Notes under the pieces: model-generated
Told to the model about the DNA's origin: nothing
Seen by the model: the letters and a program-made list of their open reading frames with translations, nothing else
Databases searched by the model: none
Program-made: the position numbers and the translations under genes
Origin: Microbacterium sp. Au-Mic1
GTDB lineage: Bacteria; Actinomycetota; Actinomycetes; Actinomycetales; Microbacteriaceae
NCBI RefSeq assembly: GCF_021341785.1
Contig: NZ_JAJTTF010000002.1
Span: 362,356-426,355, forward strand
Length of the DNA: 64,000 nt
Direction: 5' to 3'
Shown here: in pieces, positions 16,685 through 26,010 of the stretch
Numbering within the stretch: the first letter of the stretch is position 1
How the letters are laid out: every line of letters begins with the position of its first letter

Positions 16685-18829
16685 TCAGGCGTTCGCGATC
16701 CCGCGGATCGCCGGCGTGTGGAACGTCGCGTTGAACACGCGCTCCGATGCGCCCTCGCGGTCGAGGTACGGCGATGCGCCGCCGTCGATGAACGGCCAGC
16801 CCGCGCCGAGGATGAGGCACAGGTCGATGTCCTCGACCTCCGGCACCACGCCCTCGTCCAGCATGAGCTTGATCTCCTGCGCGAGCCCGTCCTGCACCCG
16901 GCGGAGGATCTCGGCGGCCGGGGTCGGCGTGGAACCCGCGGCCTGCTTCACGAGCTTGTCCGCGGCCTTGGTGAAGCCCGTCACCTGCCCGCCCTTGTCC
17001 TTCTCGACGACCTCGGGCAGATCCGCCAGCGCGTGGAAGTTCTCGTTCGCGTAGAAGCGGTCCGGGAACGCGTGCACCATGGTGTCCTGCACGTGCGCGG
17101 CGACCTTCCAGCCGACCAGGTCGATGAGCTGGAACGGGCCCATCGGCAGTCCGAGCGGGCCGAACGCCTTCTCGACGTCCGCGACGGGCGTTCCCTCGTA
17201 GACGGCACGGGCGGCTTCGCCCATGACCTTGGCGAGAAGGCGGTTCACGACGAAGCCGGGGGCGTCGGCGGTCAGGACCGCGTTCTTGCCCAGGCCCTTC
17301 GCGACCACGAACGCGGTCGACAGCGCCGCTTCGGTGGTCGTCGGCGTCTTCACGATCTCGATGAGCGGCATGACCGCGACCGGGTTGAAGAAGTGGAAGC
17401 CGACCAGACGCTCGGGATGAGCGAGCTGGGATCCGATCTCCTCGACCGACAGCGACGAGGTGTTGGTCGCGAGGATCGCGTCCTCGGCGACGATCTTCTC
17501 GATCTCGCCGAACACCGCCTGCTTCACGCCGACCTCCTCGAACACGGCCTCGATCACGAAGTCGCAGTCGGCGTAGAGGCTCTTGTCGGTCGTGCCGGTG
17601 ACGAGGGCGCGCAGCTTGTTCGCGGTGTCGGCGTCCAGCCGGCCCTTCGCCTCGAGCTTGCCGATCTCCTCGTGGATGTAGGCGACGCCCTTGTCGACGC
17701 GCGCCTGGTCGAGGTCGGTGATGAGCACGGGCACCTGCAGCTTGCGCACGAAGAGCAGCGCGAACTGGCTGGCCATCAGGCCCGCGCCGATGATGCCGAC
17801 CTTCGTGACCTTCTTCGCGAGGGCTTTGTCGGGAGCCCCGACGGGACGCTTGGCGCGCTTCTGCACGAGGTCGAAGGCGTACATCGACGCCGCGAACTGG
17901 TCGCCGGTGACGAGGTCGGCGAGGGCCTCGTCCTCCCGTGCGAAACCTTCCTCCCTGGTTCCGCTCTTCGCCTTGTCGAGCAGGTCGAGAGCAGCGTAGG
18001 GCGAGCGGGGCACGGTGCCGATCTTGGACTCGAGCATGCCGCGGGCCATCTTGATGGCGATCGGCCACTTGGTGAGGCGCTCGATCTTGCCGGGCTCGTT
18101 CTTGCGCTCGACCTTCTTGCCGCCGAGCACCGCGTCGGCCCAGCGCAGCGAGTCCTCGAGGAAGTTCGCCGCGGGGAAGATCGCGTCCATCATGCCGAGC
18201 TCGAACGCCTGCTGCGGCTTGAGCATGCGGTTCTGCTTGAGCGGGTTCGAGATGACGACCTCGAGCGCGTTCTCGATGCCGATGAGGTTCGGCAGCAGGT
18301 ACGCGCCGCCCCAGCCCGGGATGATCCCGAGGAACACCTCGGGCAGCGCGAGGGCCGCCGCCGAGGCGTCGACCGTGCGGTAGGTCGAGTTGAGCGCGAT
18401 CTCGACGCCACCACCGAGGGCGAGGCCGTTCACGAACGCGAACGACGGCACGCCGAGCGTGCTGAGCGATCCCAGCACCTTGTGTCCGAGCTGCGCGATG
18501 AGGCGCGCGTTGTCGCGGGATCCGACCCTGCTGATGTCGGAGAGGTCGGCGCCGGCCGCGAGGATGTACTGCTTGCCGGTGATGCCCACCGCGGCGATCT
18601 CGCCGGCGGCAGCGCGGGCGCGGAGTCCGGCGAGCGTCTCGCCGAGCTCCGTGAGCGTCGCGGGGCCGAGCGTGTTCGGACGGGTGTGGTCGCGCCCGTT
18701 GTCGAGCGTGATGAGCGCGAGCACCTTGCCGGACGGCAGGCGCACGTCGCGCACGGGGGAGTGCGTGACGACCTCGCCCTCGGTGAGGGCCATGATGGAC
18801 GAGAAATCGATGGCGTCGTAGTTCGTCAT
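16685..18829 (-). CDS. fadB: Fatty-acid oxidation multifunctional protein (enoyl-CoA hydratase / 3-hydroxyacyl-CoA dehydrogenase)
   Basis: 714 residues, cytoplasmic alpha subunit of beta-oxidation. Residues about 30-250 are enoyl-CoA hydratase, with the oxyanion GITGKQYILAAGADLSDI and NGLALGGGVEIALN, and the catalytic-Glu regions ALPEVFLGIIPGWGG. From about 330 the NAD-binding dehydrogenase begins: VGIIGAGLMASQFA, where the third glycine of GxGxxG is Ala; FFNPVAVMPLIEIV and NRLLAKVMGEA follow. ATG 18829 is nine bases after the thiolase stop. With fadA it makes the trifunctional complex. Confidence 0.93.
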   Translation of the reverse strand: MTNYDAIDFSSIMALTEGEVVTHSPVRDVRLPSGKVLALITLDNGRDHTRPNTLGPATLTELGETLAGLRARAAAGEIAAVGITGKQYILAAGADLSDISRVGSRDNARLIAQLGHKVLGSLSTLGVPSFAFVNGLALGGGVEIALNSTYRTVDASAAALALPEVFLGIIPGWGGAYLLPNLIGIENALEVVISNPLKQNRMLKPQQAFELGMMDAIFPAANFLEDSLRWADAVLGGKKVERKNEPGKIERLTKWPIAIKMARGMLESKIGTVPRSPYAALDLLDKAKSGTREEGFAREDEALADLVTGDQFAASMYAFDLVQKRAKRPVGAPDKALAKKVTKVGIIGAGLMASQFALLFVRKLQVPVLITDLDQARVDKGVAYIHEEIGKLEAKGRLDADTANKLRALVTGTTDKSLYADCDFVIEAVFEEVGVKQAVFGEIEKIVAEDAILATNTSSLSVEEIGSQLAHPERLVGFHFFNPVAVMPLIEIVKTPTTTEAALSTAFVVAKGLGKNAVLTADAPGFVVNRLLAKVMGEAARAVYEGTPVADVEKAFGPLGLPMGPFQLIDLVGWKVAAHVQDTMVHAFPDRFYANENFHALADLPEVVEKDKGGQVTGFTKAADKLVKQAAGSTPTPAAEILRRVQDGLAQEIKLMLDEGVVPEVEDIDLCLILGAGWPFIDGGASPYLDREGASERVFNATFHTPAIRGIANA

Positions 18830-18837
18830 TCCTGCAC

Positions 18838-20043
18838 TCACTTCCGCTTCTTGCCGTCGAAGTAGGGGTTCTCCCAGATGACCGAGCCGCCCTGGCCGAG
18901 TCCCACGCACATCGCGGTGAGGCCGTAGCGGACGTCGGGACGCTCGGCGAACTGCGCGGCGAGTTGGATCATCAGGCGCACGCCGCTGGCGGCGAGCGGG
19001 TGCCCGAGCGCGATCGCGCCGCCCCACTGGTTGACCCGGGGGTCGTCATCGGCGATGCCGAAGTGGTCGAGCAGCGAGATGACCTGGATCGCGAACGCCT
19101 CGTTCAGCTCGAACAGGCCGATGTCGTCGATCGTCAGGCCGGCCTTCTTGAGGGCCTTCTCGGTGGAGGGGATCGGGCCGATGCCCATGATCTCCGGCTG
19201 CACGCCCGCGAAGGCGAAGGAGACCATGCGCATCTTCGGCGTCAGGCCTAGCTCCTTCACGGCTCCGCCGCCGGCGAGCAGCGACATCGTCGCGCCGTCG
19301 GTGAGCGGCGAGGAGGTGCCGGCGGTGACGCGGCCGTGCGGACGGAACGGCGTCTTGAGCGCCGCGAGGTCCTCCATCGTGGTCTGCGGGCGACGGCCCT
19401 CGTCCTCGGTGGCGAGGCCCCAGGCGCCGTCGGCGCCCTTGATCGCGACCGGAACGAGGTCGGGCTGGATCTTGCCGGCGTCGTAGGCGGCCTGCACCTT
19501 GTGCTGGCTCAGCATGCCGAAGCGGTCGGAGCGCTCCTTGGTGAGGTGCGGGAAGCGGTCGAAGATGCGCTCGGCGGTCACACCCATGTTCAGGGCGCCG
19601 GGGTCGACCATCCGCTCAGCGACGAACCGCGGGTTGGGGTCGGCGTTGCCGCCGATCGGGTGGTGCCCCATGTGCTCGACGCCGCCCGCGAGGGCGAGGT
19701 CGTACATGCCGACGCCGATCGACGCACCCATCGTGGTGACGCTGGTCATGGCGCCCGCGCACATGCGCTCGACGGCGAGGCCGGGAACGGTCTGGGGGAG
19801 TCCGGCGAGGATCGCGACCGAGCGTCCGAGGGTGAGGCCCTGGTCGCCCGTCTGCGAGGTCGCCGCGATGGCGACGTCGTCGATCCGGTCCAGCGGGACG
19901 TCCGCGTTCCGCTCCATCAGGCCGATCGTGGCCTTGACGGCCAGGTCGTCCGCGCGGGTGTTCCAGTACATGCCCTTCTCGCCGGCGCGCCCGAAGGGGG
20001 TGCGCACTCCATCGACGAAGAAGACGTCCGAGATCTCGGCCAC
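18838..20043 (-). CDS. fadA: Acetyl-CoA acyltransferase (3-ketoacyl-CoA thiolase)
   Basis: 401 residues. Cleaves 3-ketoacyl-CoA with CoA to acetyl-CoA, last step of beta-oxidation. Nucleophile Cys95 in VERMCAGAMTS; ELNEAFA; the base histidine in ALGHPLAASG; and the second cysteine in MCVGLGQGGS. GTG 20043 chosen because GGAGG lies four bases before it; the longer frame to 20142 covers the promoter area. First gene of the fadA-fadB operon; two inverted repeats upstream are candidate operators. Confidence 0.94.
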   Translation of the reverse strand: MAEISDVFFVDGVRTPFGRAGEKGMYWNTRADDLAVKATIGLMERNADVPLDRIDDVAIAATSQTGDQGLTLGRSVAILAGLPQTVPGLAVERMCAGAMTSVTTMGASIGVGMYDLALAGGVEHMGHHPIGGNADPNPRFVAERMVDPGALNMGVTAERIFDRFPHLTKERSDRFGMLSQHKVQAAYDAGKIQPDLVPVAIKGADGAWGLATEDEGRRPQTTMEDLAALKTPFRPHGRVTAGTSSPLTDGATMSLLAGGGAVKELGLTPKMRMVSFAFAGVQPEIMGIGPIPSTEKALKKAGLTIDDIGLFELNEAFAIQVISLLDHFGIADDDPRVNQWGGAIALGHPLAASGVRLMIQLAAQFAERPDVRYGLTAMCVGLGQGGSVIWENPYFDGKKRK

Positions 20044-20105
20044 TCTGCCTCCATTGTTCCGCCGGGAGCCAACGCTCGCCGGACTTACAGTTTCGCACGT
20101 CCTGA

Positions 20106-20141
20106 GGAACGCGGTTCCCGAATTCGTGAGACCGAGTCTCA
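20106..20141. promoter_or_regulatory. Two inverted repeats upstream of fadAB
   Basis: GGAAC-GCG-GTTCC (20106-20118) and TGAGAC-CGA-GTCTCA (20127-20141) are perfect inverted repeats 60-100 bases upstream of the fadA start. Acyl-CoA-responsive TetR or FadR-type repressors are the usual controllers of such operons; the protein here is unknown. Confidence 0.5.
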
Positions 20142-20219
20142 ACTCGTTCCGCGCGATCGGGTGTGTGCTCTCAGCCTAGGAGCGGTGGGGGAACGGAGGA
20201 TGAATCGGTTGGGCTGAAC

Positions 20220-21416
20220 CTACGAAGCGGTTCCGGAGGGCTCGTCGGTCGTTTGCGCGGCTTCCACAAAAGCATCCGCGATCCGCTGTGCGGTTTCCTC
20301 AATCTGCCACCGTCGGGCATCACGTGCGGCGAGGGCGGAACCGATCGATGCGGCATCCGTCTCCGTCGGCGGCTCCCACGCGATCCTGCGCAGTGTGTCA
20401 GGGGTGAGCAGGTTCTCCGTGGGCATCCCGAGCTCTTCGGCGCGGGCTTCGACGGCGGCCCTGGCGGACTTCAGCCGGGCGTCCGCCTCGGGGTTGCGGT
20501 CGGACCAGGCGCGTGGCGGCGGGGGAGCGTCGCTGGGGACGCGCTCACGCGGCAGATCGGTGCGCTCGCGGCCGCGCTCGATCGCCGCCCACCAGCGATC
20601 CAGCTGGCTACGGCTCGCTCGCCCGGTGAACGCCGAAACCGCGGCGAGGGCGCCCTTGCTCTGCGGGTTGGCCTGCACCGCGGCGATGAGCGCGCGGTCG
20701 GGGACGAGACGACCCGGCGAGACGTCGGATTCCCGGGCGAAGTCCTCCCGGGCCTGCCACAGCTCGCGGGCGACGGCGAGGTTCTTCGCGCCGCGGACCT
20801 GATGCAGTCCGCTCAGGCGTCGCCAGGGCTCCTCACGCGGCGGCTTGGGCCGGCGCACTCGGGTGGCCTCGAACTCCTCGGCGGCGTACGCCGTCTTGTC
20901 GGCCGCCGCGAGCTCGGCCGCGATGAAGTCGCGGACGTCCACCAGATGCAGCACATCGAGCTCGGCGTATTCGAGCCAGGCGTTCTGCAGCGGCCGGGTC
21001 GACCAGTCCGCTGCCGAGTGCTCCTTGGCCAGCACGATGCCCAGGGCGCGCTCGACCACAGCCGCGAGGCCGACGCGCTCATAGCCGAGCAGCCTCGCTG
21101 CGAGCTCGGTGTCGAACACGCTCGCGGGCTCCAGGCCGAGTTCATGCAGAGAGGGCAGGTCCTGGCTCGCGGCGTGGAACACCCACTCCTCGGCGCCGAT
21201 GGCCTCCTGCAGGGGAGCGAACGAGGTGATCGCGATCGGATCGAACAGGAACGCTCCGGCGTCGCGGCGGAACGCCTGCACGAGATAGGCGCGCTGCGAG
21301 TAGCGGAAGCCGGAGGCGCGTTCCACGTCGACGGCGACGGGCCCGCGTCCTGCAGCGAGCGTCCGGGCCGCGGCGGCGAAGTCCTCGTCGTTGTCGATGA
21401 CGACGTAGTCAGTCAC
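20220..21416 (-). CDS. rnd: Ribonuclease D / HRDC-domain 3'-5' exonuclease
   Basis: 398 residues. DEDDy exonuclease for stable-RNA 3' ends. Active-site acids: Asp30 and Glu32 in VAVDVERASGFRY, Asp86 in AASQDLPSL, and Tyr150/Asp154 in YAELD. The HRDC domain follows (RRLSGLHQVRGAKNLAVARELW, about 215-290). ATG 21416 overlaps the DUF3000 stop by eight bases. The pairing with DUF3000 is common in actinobacteria. Confidence 0.92.
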   Translation of the reverse strand: MTDYVVIDNDEDFAAAARTLAAGRGPVAVDVERASGFRYSQRAYLVQAFRRDAGAFLFDPIAITSFAPLQEAIGAEEWVFHAASQDLPSLHELGLEPASVFDTELAARLLGYERVGLAAVVERALGIVLAKEHSAADWSTRPLQNAWLEYAELDVLHLVDVRDFIAAELAAADKTAYAAEEFEATRVRRPKPPREEPWRRLSGLHQVRGAKNLAVARELWQAREDFARESDVSPGRLVPDRALIAAVQANPQSKGALAAVSAFTGRASRSQLDRWWAAIERGRERTDLPRERVPSDAPPPPRAWSDRNPEADARLKSARAAVEARAEELGMPTENLLTPDTLRRIAWEPPTETDAASIGSALAARDARRWQIEETAQRIADAFVEAAQTTDEPSGTAS

Positions 21417-21990
21417 GGATGGTTCTCCTGGCGCCGAACACGGCGATGTCCTCTGAGCCGGGCGGCAGTCCCGCCAGCATCCCGACCAGTTCCGCCCAAG
21501 CCTCGGCGTGCGGGGCGAGCGGACCGGTCGGCGACCACGACGCGCGGAGTTCGATCTGCGCGCCGTCCCCTTCCGCGGCCAGGCCGCCGAAGCCCTTGGA
21601 CAGGGTCTTCGTCGACGTTCCGGACGCGGAGTGATGCGTCGCGCCGTGGGAGGCGAGCGCGTCGATCAGCCAAGACCACGCTACATCGGCGAGCAGCGGA
21701 TCCGTGCCGATCTCGGGCTCGAGAGGCGCCTGCGCGAAGGCCACGATGCGCCAGGGCCCGCCCCAGGCGTCCGGCTCCGACTCGTCGTGCAGCAGCACGA
21801 GGCGACCGGTGCCGTACAGCGAGTCGCCGTTCTCGTCGGGGCGTACATCGGCCGCGAGCGCGAGCGCATCGGGCGCGAGGCCGGACGGCGCGGCGATCTC
21901 GTGCACGACGATGTCGGCGCGGAATCGCAGCGCGCGCAGCTGCTCTGCGGCATGCGCGAAGTCGCCGTCGGATCCGGGATGAGCGCTCAC
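21409..21990 (-). CDS. DUF3000 family protein
   Basis: 193 residues, actinobacterial family of unknown function, recognised by the runs VHEIAAPSGLAPDALALAAD and GSEDIAVFGARR and by its place directly upstream of the RNase D gene. No catalytic motif or membrane segment. GTG 21990 is preceded by TAGTCT and six bases, so the message is probably leaderless. Confidence 0.85.
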   Translation of the reverse strand: MSAHPGSDGDFAHAAEQLRALRFRADIVVHEIAAPSGLAPDALALAADVRPDENGDSLYGTGRLVLLHDESEPDAWGGPWRIVAFAQAPLEPEIGTDPLLADVAWSWLIDALASHGATHHSASGTSTKTLSKGFGGLAAEGDGAQIELRASWSPTGPLAPHAEAWAELVGMLAGLPPGSEDIAVFGARRTIRD

Positions 21991-21996
21991 GCGGAC

Positions 21997-22006
21997 AGAC
22001 TAGAGT
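21997..22006. promoter_or_regulatory. Back-to-back overlapping -10 boxes
   Basis: TAGTCT on the minus strand (21997-22002, DUF3000) and TAGAGT on the plus strand (22001-22006, hydrolase) share two bases, so the divergent promoters exclude each other. Confidence 0.55.
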
Positions 22007-22015
22007 CAGGAGGCG

Positions 22016-23176
22016 ATGAAGAGTCTCAGGCACGCCGCGACGGTCGGCGCGATCGCGCTGGCGGGCGCCGCGGCTCTCGGCGCGGCGATCGGCGGAGCCC
22101 TCGTGCTGCGCATCGCCCGCGAGGTGATCACGCCCGCACCGCGCAAGAACGACACCGACGTGCTCTCGATCGACACGGGTGCGCAGACGATCGAGCTCTC
22201 ACGGACGCCGGACACCGAGCTGCCAGGGCGCTACGGCCTCTATGTCGACGGCACCCCCGGATACGTCAAGCTCGGCGCCGTGCTGCACGCGGACGCCGGC
22301 AGCGTGCGTCGAAAGCTGCTGACTCAGATCGAGCCGGGTGCCGAGGTCGGGCGCCGCGCGGGATTCAGCGGTTACTACTACCTCGCACCGGGGGAGCTGC
22401 ACCTGCCCTACGAATCGGTGCTGATCGGTACGCCGGCAGGGCCCTGCCCGGCCTGGATCTTCCCGGCGGAGTCGACCACCTGGGTGATCCAGGTCCACGG
22501 CCGGGGTGCCACCAGGTCCGAGTGCCTGCGCGCCGTGCCCGTGCTGCATGCCGCAGGGCTGCCGGTGCTCGTCACCTCCTACCGCAACGACGGGGAGGGT
22601 CCGCGCACGCGACCGGGTTCCTATGGTCTCGGGGCGACGGAATGGCGCGATGTCGACACCGCGATCGCCTACGCGCTCCGTCACGGCGCGGAGCGGATCC
22701 TGCTCATGGGGTGGTCGATGGGTGGCGCGATCGCGCTGCAGACGCTGGTGAGCTCCGACCACGGCGGCGCGGTGGTCGGCATGATCCTGGATTCCCCGGT
22801 CGTCGACTGGCGCACGGTGCTGCGCTTCCAGGCGAAGGCGATGAAGCTGCCGGATCCGCTGCCGCAGCTCGCGATGGACGCCCTGGAGCAACCCTGGTCG
22901 GCACGGCTCAGTGGCGCCGACCAGGCGATCGCATTCGACGCGCTGGACATGGTCGCCCGCTCCGCCGAGATCGACGTGCCGATCCTCCTGCTGCACAGCG
23001 ACGACGACGGCTTCGTGCCCTCAGACGCCTCGCACGCCCTGGCGAAGGCGCGGCCGGACCTGGTGACCATGCCGCCGTTCACCGGCGCGCGCCACACAAA
23101 GCTGTGGAACTACGACCAGAACCGCTGGACCGACGCGATCACCGATTGGCTCGGCGAGCAGGGGTTCGCGGACTGA
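22016..23176 (+). CDS. Alpha/beta hydrolase, membrane-anchored
   Basis: 386 residues. An N-terminal hydrophobic segment (about 9-33) anchors or exports it. Nucleophile elbow GWSMGG (Ser234), acid in HSDDDGFVP, histidine in GARHTKLWN, and the oxyanion-region HGRGATRSE. These make a complete catalytic triad of the S9/DUF1100-like hydrolases. Substrate unknown. AGGAGG ends only two bases before the ATG, tight but without a better downstream start. Alone on its strand. Confidence 0.85.
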   Translation: MKSLRHAATVGAIALAGAAALGAAIGGALVLRIAREVITPAPRKNDTDVLSIDTGAQTIELSRTPDTELPGRYGLYVDGTPGYVKLGAVLHADAGSVRRKLLTQIEPGAEVGRRAGFSGYYYLAPGELHLPYESVLIGTPAGPCPAWIFPAESTTWVIQVHGRGATRSECLRAVPVLHAAGLPVLVTSYRNDGEGPRTRPGSYGLGATEWRDVDTAIAYALRHGAERILLMGWSMGGAIALQTLVSSDHGGAVVGMILDSPVVDWRTVLRFQAKAMKLPDPLPQLAMDALEQPWSARLSGADQAIAFDALDMVARSAEIDVPILLLHSDDDGFVPSDASHALAKARPDLVTMPPFTGARHTKLWNYDQNRWTDAITDWLGEQGFAD

Positions 23177-23215
23177 TCCGGCCGGATCGTCGGGCGCCTT
23201 TCCTCCTGCTGCGCT

Positions 23216-23249
23216 CGCTCGGAAACCGGGCTGTGTCGGTTCCCGAGCG
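23216..23249. terminator. Bidirectional terminator candidate
   Basis: A 13-bp stem with one mismatch (23216-23228 with 23237-23249) and an 8-base loop lies between the convergent hydrolase and sufE genes. Confidence 0.6.
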
Positions 23250-23285
23250 CGGGGCGCTGCGACGAGATGAACGAAGCCGTGCGGA

Positions 23286-23735
23286 TCAGGCGGCCGCGAG
23301 GCGCGCGCGCACCTGGCGCTTGGCGCGCATCAGCATCCCGGTCATGCCGGAGATGCGCAACGGCGAGACCACGCGGGTGAGGCCGATCGACTGCGGGAAG
23401 TCGTCCGGGATCGCCAGCACGGCCTCCGGGCTGAGACCGGCGATGCCCTGCGCCAGGATGCTCGCGAAGCCGCGCGTGGTCGGCGCCTCCGCGGGCGCGG
23501 TTGCGTGCATCGTCACGGCGCCGTCCGCCAGCTCCAGGTAGATGTAGACGGGCGACTGGCACTCGGCCACGCGCTCGGTCATCTCCGGGTGCGCGGCGAC
23601 CTCATCGGAGACCGCGGGCAGCTCGTTCGAGAACTCGAGCAGGAGCTGCAGCCGGTCCGCCTCGGGGAGTTCCAGGAACGCGTCCCGGATCTCTGCGAGC
23701 GCATCGGGGAGGGCGAAGTCGGCGGTGTCAGTCAT
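23286..23735 (-). CDS. sufE: SufE-family sulfur acceptor protein
   Basis: 149 residues. SufE proteins take persulfide sulfur from a desulfurase for Fe-S cluster assembly. The acceptor Cys59 lies in the conserved VAECQSPVYI loop. ATG 23735 fits GGGAGG at nine bases; an ATG nine bases earlier abuts the ribosome site and is unlikely. Directly downstream of a sulfurtransferase gene, as for Rv3283-Rv3284 in M. tuberculosis (from memory), suggesting a thiosulfate-based sulfur route. Confidence 0.9.
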   Translation of the reverse strand: MTDTADFALPDALAEIRDAFLELPEADRLQLLLEFSNELPAVSDEVAAHPEMTERVAECQSPVYIYLELADGAVTMHATAPAEAPTTRGFASILAQGIAGLSPEAVLAIPDDFPQSIGLTRVVSPLRISGMTGMLMRAKRQVRARLAAA

Positions 23736-23754
23736 CACCGCCATCCTCCCACGC

Positions 23755-24648
23755 TCAGAGCGATCCGGGCTCCTCGCCGGTGACGATCGGGACCCGCACG
23801 GCGCTGCCCCATTCGGTCCAGGATCCGTCGTAGTTGCGGACGTTCTCGAACCCGAGCAGGTGCTTCAGCACGAACCAGGTGTGGGCGGAGCGCTCGCCGA
23901 TCCGGCAGTACGCCACCACGTCGTCGCCGGCCTCTAGCCCCGCCCCGTCGAGATAGATGGCCTCGAGTTCGGCGCGGGGCTTGAAACCGCCGTCCTCGGC
24001 GACGGCCTTGGCCCACGGCACGTTCTGCGCGGTGGGGATGTGGCCGGCGCGCAGCGCGCCCTCCTCGGGGTAGGCGGGCGCGGACGTGCGGGAGCCGTTG
24101 TACTCCTCCGGCGAGCGCACGTCGATGAGCGGGTTGCCGAGGTGCGCCAGCACGTCGTCCTTGTAGGCGCGCAGCACGGAGTCGTCGCGCTCGACGATCG
24201 GGTACTCGGTTGCGGCGCGTCCGGGGAGATCCGTGGTGATCTCGCGGCCCTCGGAGATCCAGCGGTCACGGCCGCCGTCGAGCAGCCGCACGTCCTCGTG
24301 GCCGAACAGCGAGAACACCCAGAGCGCGTAGGCGGCCCACCAGTTGTTCTTGTCGCCGTAGATGACGACGGTGTCGTCGCGGGAGATGCCCTTGCGGCTC
24401 AGCAGCGCGGCGAACCCGGCGCCGTCGACGTAGTCGCGCACGACCGGGTCGTTCAGCTCGGTGTGCCAGTCGACCTTCACCGCACCGGGGATGTGCCCCG
24501 TCTCGTACAGCAGCACATCCTCGTCGGACTCCACGACGACCAGACCGGGTTCACCGAGGCGTGCGGCCAGCCATTCGGTGGTGACGAGCCGGCCGGGCTC
24601 GGCGTAGTCGGCGAACGTTGCGGACGTGGTGTCGAAGTCGACGGTCAC
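23755..24648 (-). CDS. sseA: Thiosulfate sulfurtransferase (two-domain rhodanese)
   Basis: 297 residues, two rhodanese domains (about 18-135 and 155-290). The N-terminal domain has [12 protein letters not shown] with no cysteine at the active loop; the C-terminal one has the catalytic loop CRIGERS (Cys248). Transfers sulfane sulfur from thiosulfate to thiols. GTG 24648 follows GAGGGAG by six bases; a longer frame reaching into the zapE start is not credible. sufE follows in the same operon. Confidence 0.92.
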   Translation of the reverse strand: MTVDFDTTSATFADYAEPGRLVTTEWLAARLGEPGLVVVESDEDVLLYETGHIPGAVKVDWHTELNDPVVRDYVDGAGFAALLSRKGISRDDTVVIYGDKNNWWAAYALWVFSLFGHEDVRLLDGGRDRWISEGREITTDLPGRAATEYPIVERDDSVLRAYKDDVLAHLGNPLIDVRSPEEYNGSRTSAPAYPEEGALRAGHIPTAQNVPWAKAVAEDGGFKPRAELEAIYLDGAGLEAGDDVVAYCRIGERSAHTWFVLKHLLGFENVRNYDGSWTEWGSAVRVPIVTGEEPGSL

Positions 24649-24826
24649 AGGGTGCTCCCTCGGAGACGGTGGTGCGGGGCGACAGAGTCCGTGAACGGTG
24701 CGTCGCGCGCGATGACGCGCGGTGAAACCGGTGACGGCGACGGCGTAGGGTTGATCCGTCACCTCGACACTAGAACCCCGTGCGCCCCTGCGCATCCGCA
24801 GGGTAAGACTTCGACACAGGATCCGC
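24649..24826. other. Divergent intergenic region sseA / zapE
   Basis: 178 bases. On the minus strand TAGTGT (in the run CACTA at about 24767-24772) is a possible sseA -10 box. A perfect 7-bp hairpin (24786-24792 with 24797-24803) would lie in the zapE leader. Nothing else recognised. Confidence 0.35.
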
Positions 24827-25879
24827 ATGACCGATCAGGCCGCCACCTCCGGCGTCGTCCATCTCATCGACCGCCAGCCGCAGATGACCGGCACCGAACT
24901 GCTGACGGGCCTGGTGCCGCCGCCGCAGTTCGACGGGGCGACCTTCGACAGCTACCGGTCGGATCCTGCGTTCCCCTCGCAGGAGGAGGCGAAGCAGCAC
25001 CTCGTCGCGTTCGCCACGGGGGCGCAGCCGGTCAAGCGCGGCGGTCTGTTCCGTCGCGCACCCAAGCTGCCCGAGACCAAACCCGGCGTCTATCTCGATG
25101 GCGGCTTCGGCGTCGGCAAGACCCACCTCCTCGCCTCGATCTACCACGCGATGCCCGCGCGGAGGAAGTACTTCGGGTCCTTCATCGAGTACACCGCGCT
25201 CGTCGGCGCACTCGGCTACCGCAACACCGTCGACCTGCTCCGCGGGTCTGACCTGCTCTGCATCGACGAGTTCGAGCTCGACGATCCGGGCGACACCATG
25301 GTGATGACGCGCCTGCTCGGCGAGCTCGTGGGCAGCGGAACGAAGCTCGCCGCCACCTCCAACACCCCGCCGAACGCGCTCGGTGAAGGCCGCTTCGCCG
25401 CGCAGGACTTCCTCCGCGAGATCCACGCGATGTCGGACAGCTTCGAGACGATCCGCATCGACGGTGTCGACTTCCGCCAGCGCGCGCTGGACGGACACGC
25501 CCTGGCCCTGACCGGCGATGAGTACGCCGCGCAGGTCGCCGCGCTGAGCGCCGGGCACCGCGTCTCGGACGACGCGTTCGACGACATCGTCAAGCACCTC
25601 GCTCAGGTGCACCCGTCGCGCTACATCCGCCTGATCGCGGGCGTCGAGGCGCTCGGGATCCGCGATGTGCGTCAGCTCACCGACCAGTCGGAGGCGCTGC
25701 GCTTCGTGGCGTTCGTCGACCGCGCGTACGACGCGCAGATCCCGATCCTCGCGTCCGGGCGACCGCTGGACGAGGTGTTCAGCGAGGAGATGCTCGGCGG
25801 GGGCTACCGCAAGAAGTACCTGCGCGCTATCTCCCGCCTCAACGCGCTCTCGCACGCCGAGCGCCCCGACGGGGCCTGA
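24827..25879 (+). CDS. zapE: ZapE/AFG1-family cell-division ATPase
   Basis: 350 residues. AFG1-like P-loop ATPase; ZapE of E. coli acts at the FtsZ ring late in division, membrane-associated. Walker A is GGFGVGKTH (92-100), Walker [12 protein letters not shown], then the sensor [14 protein letters not shown] typical of the family. Length is normal. ATG 24827 with AGGA seven bases upstream. Monocistronic between the sseA promoter region and amtB. Confidence 0.93.
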   Translation: MTDQAATSGVVHLIDRQPQMTGTELLTGLVPPPQFDGATFDSYRSDPAFPSQEEAKQHLVAFATGAQPVKRGGLFRRAPKLPETKPGVYLDGGFGVGKTHLLASIYHAMPARRKYFGSFIEYTALVGALGYRNTVDLLRGSDLLCIDEFELDDPGDTMVMTRLLGELVGSGTKLAATSNTPPNALGEGRFAAQDFLREIHAMSDSFETIRIDGVDFRQRALDGHALALTGDEYAAQVAALSAGHRVSDDAFDDIVKHLAQVHPSRYIRLIAGVEALGIRDVRQLTDQSEALRFVAFVDRAYDAQIPILASGRPLDEVFSEEMLGGGYRKKYLRAISRLNALSHAERPDGA

Positions 25880-25921
25880 GCGCGACTCGCGAAACACGCT
25901 GTTCACACAGCGGCGGATCCT

Positions 25922-25959
25922 GTAACACCGCCGCAACATCCGCCTCGCTCTGGCGAAAC
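25922..25959 (+). promoter_or_regulatory. GlnR-type nitrogen-control double site upstream of the ammonium transporter
   Basis: Four half-sites spaced exactly 11 bases apart: GTAAC (25922), GCAAC (25933), CTCGC (25944) and GAAAC (25955), each separated by six bases. The known actinobacterial GlnR box is gTnAc-n6-GaAAc, usually doubled. The first pair fits well, the third half-site is weak and the fourth fits. It ends 51 bases before the amtB start, suitable for an activator. Confidence 0.65.
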
Positions 25960-26010
25960 ACGGCGCCGCCACACTGAAACGCACGACGCGATCAGGTGGA
26001 GGCGCACAGC

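Noticed and set aside
14904..18068. Very long minus-strand open frame (over 1000 codons) across three genes
   Set aside because: It is antisense to strongly supported genes, is Arg/Asp/His-rich, and results from high GC with few stop codons.
24827..25879. Phage or DnaC-like helicase loader reading of the P-loop ATPase
   Set aside because: The residues around Walker B (IDEFELDD) and TSNTPP match AFG1/ZapE better.
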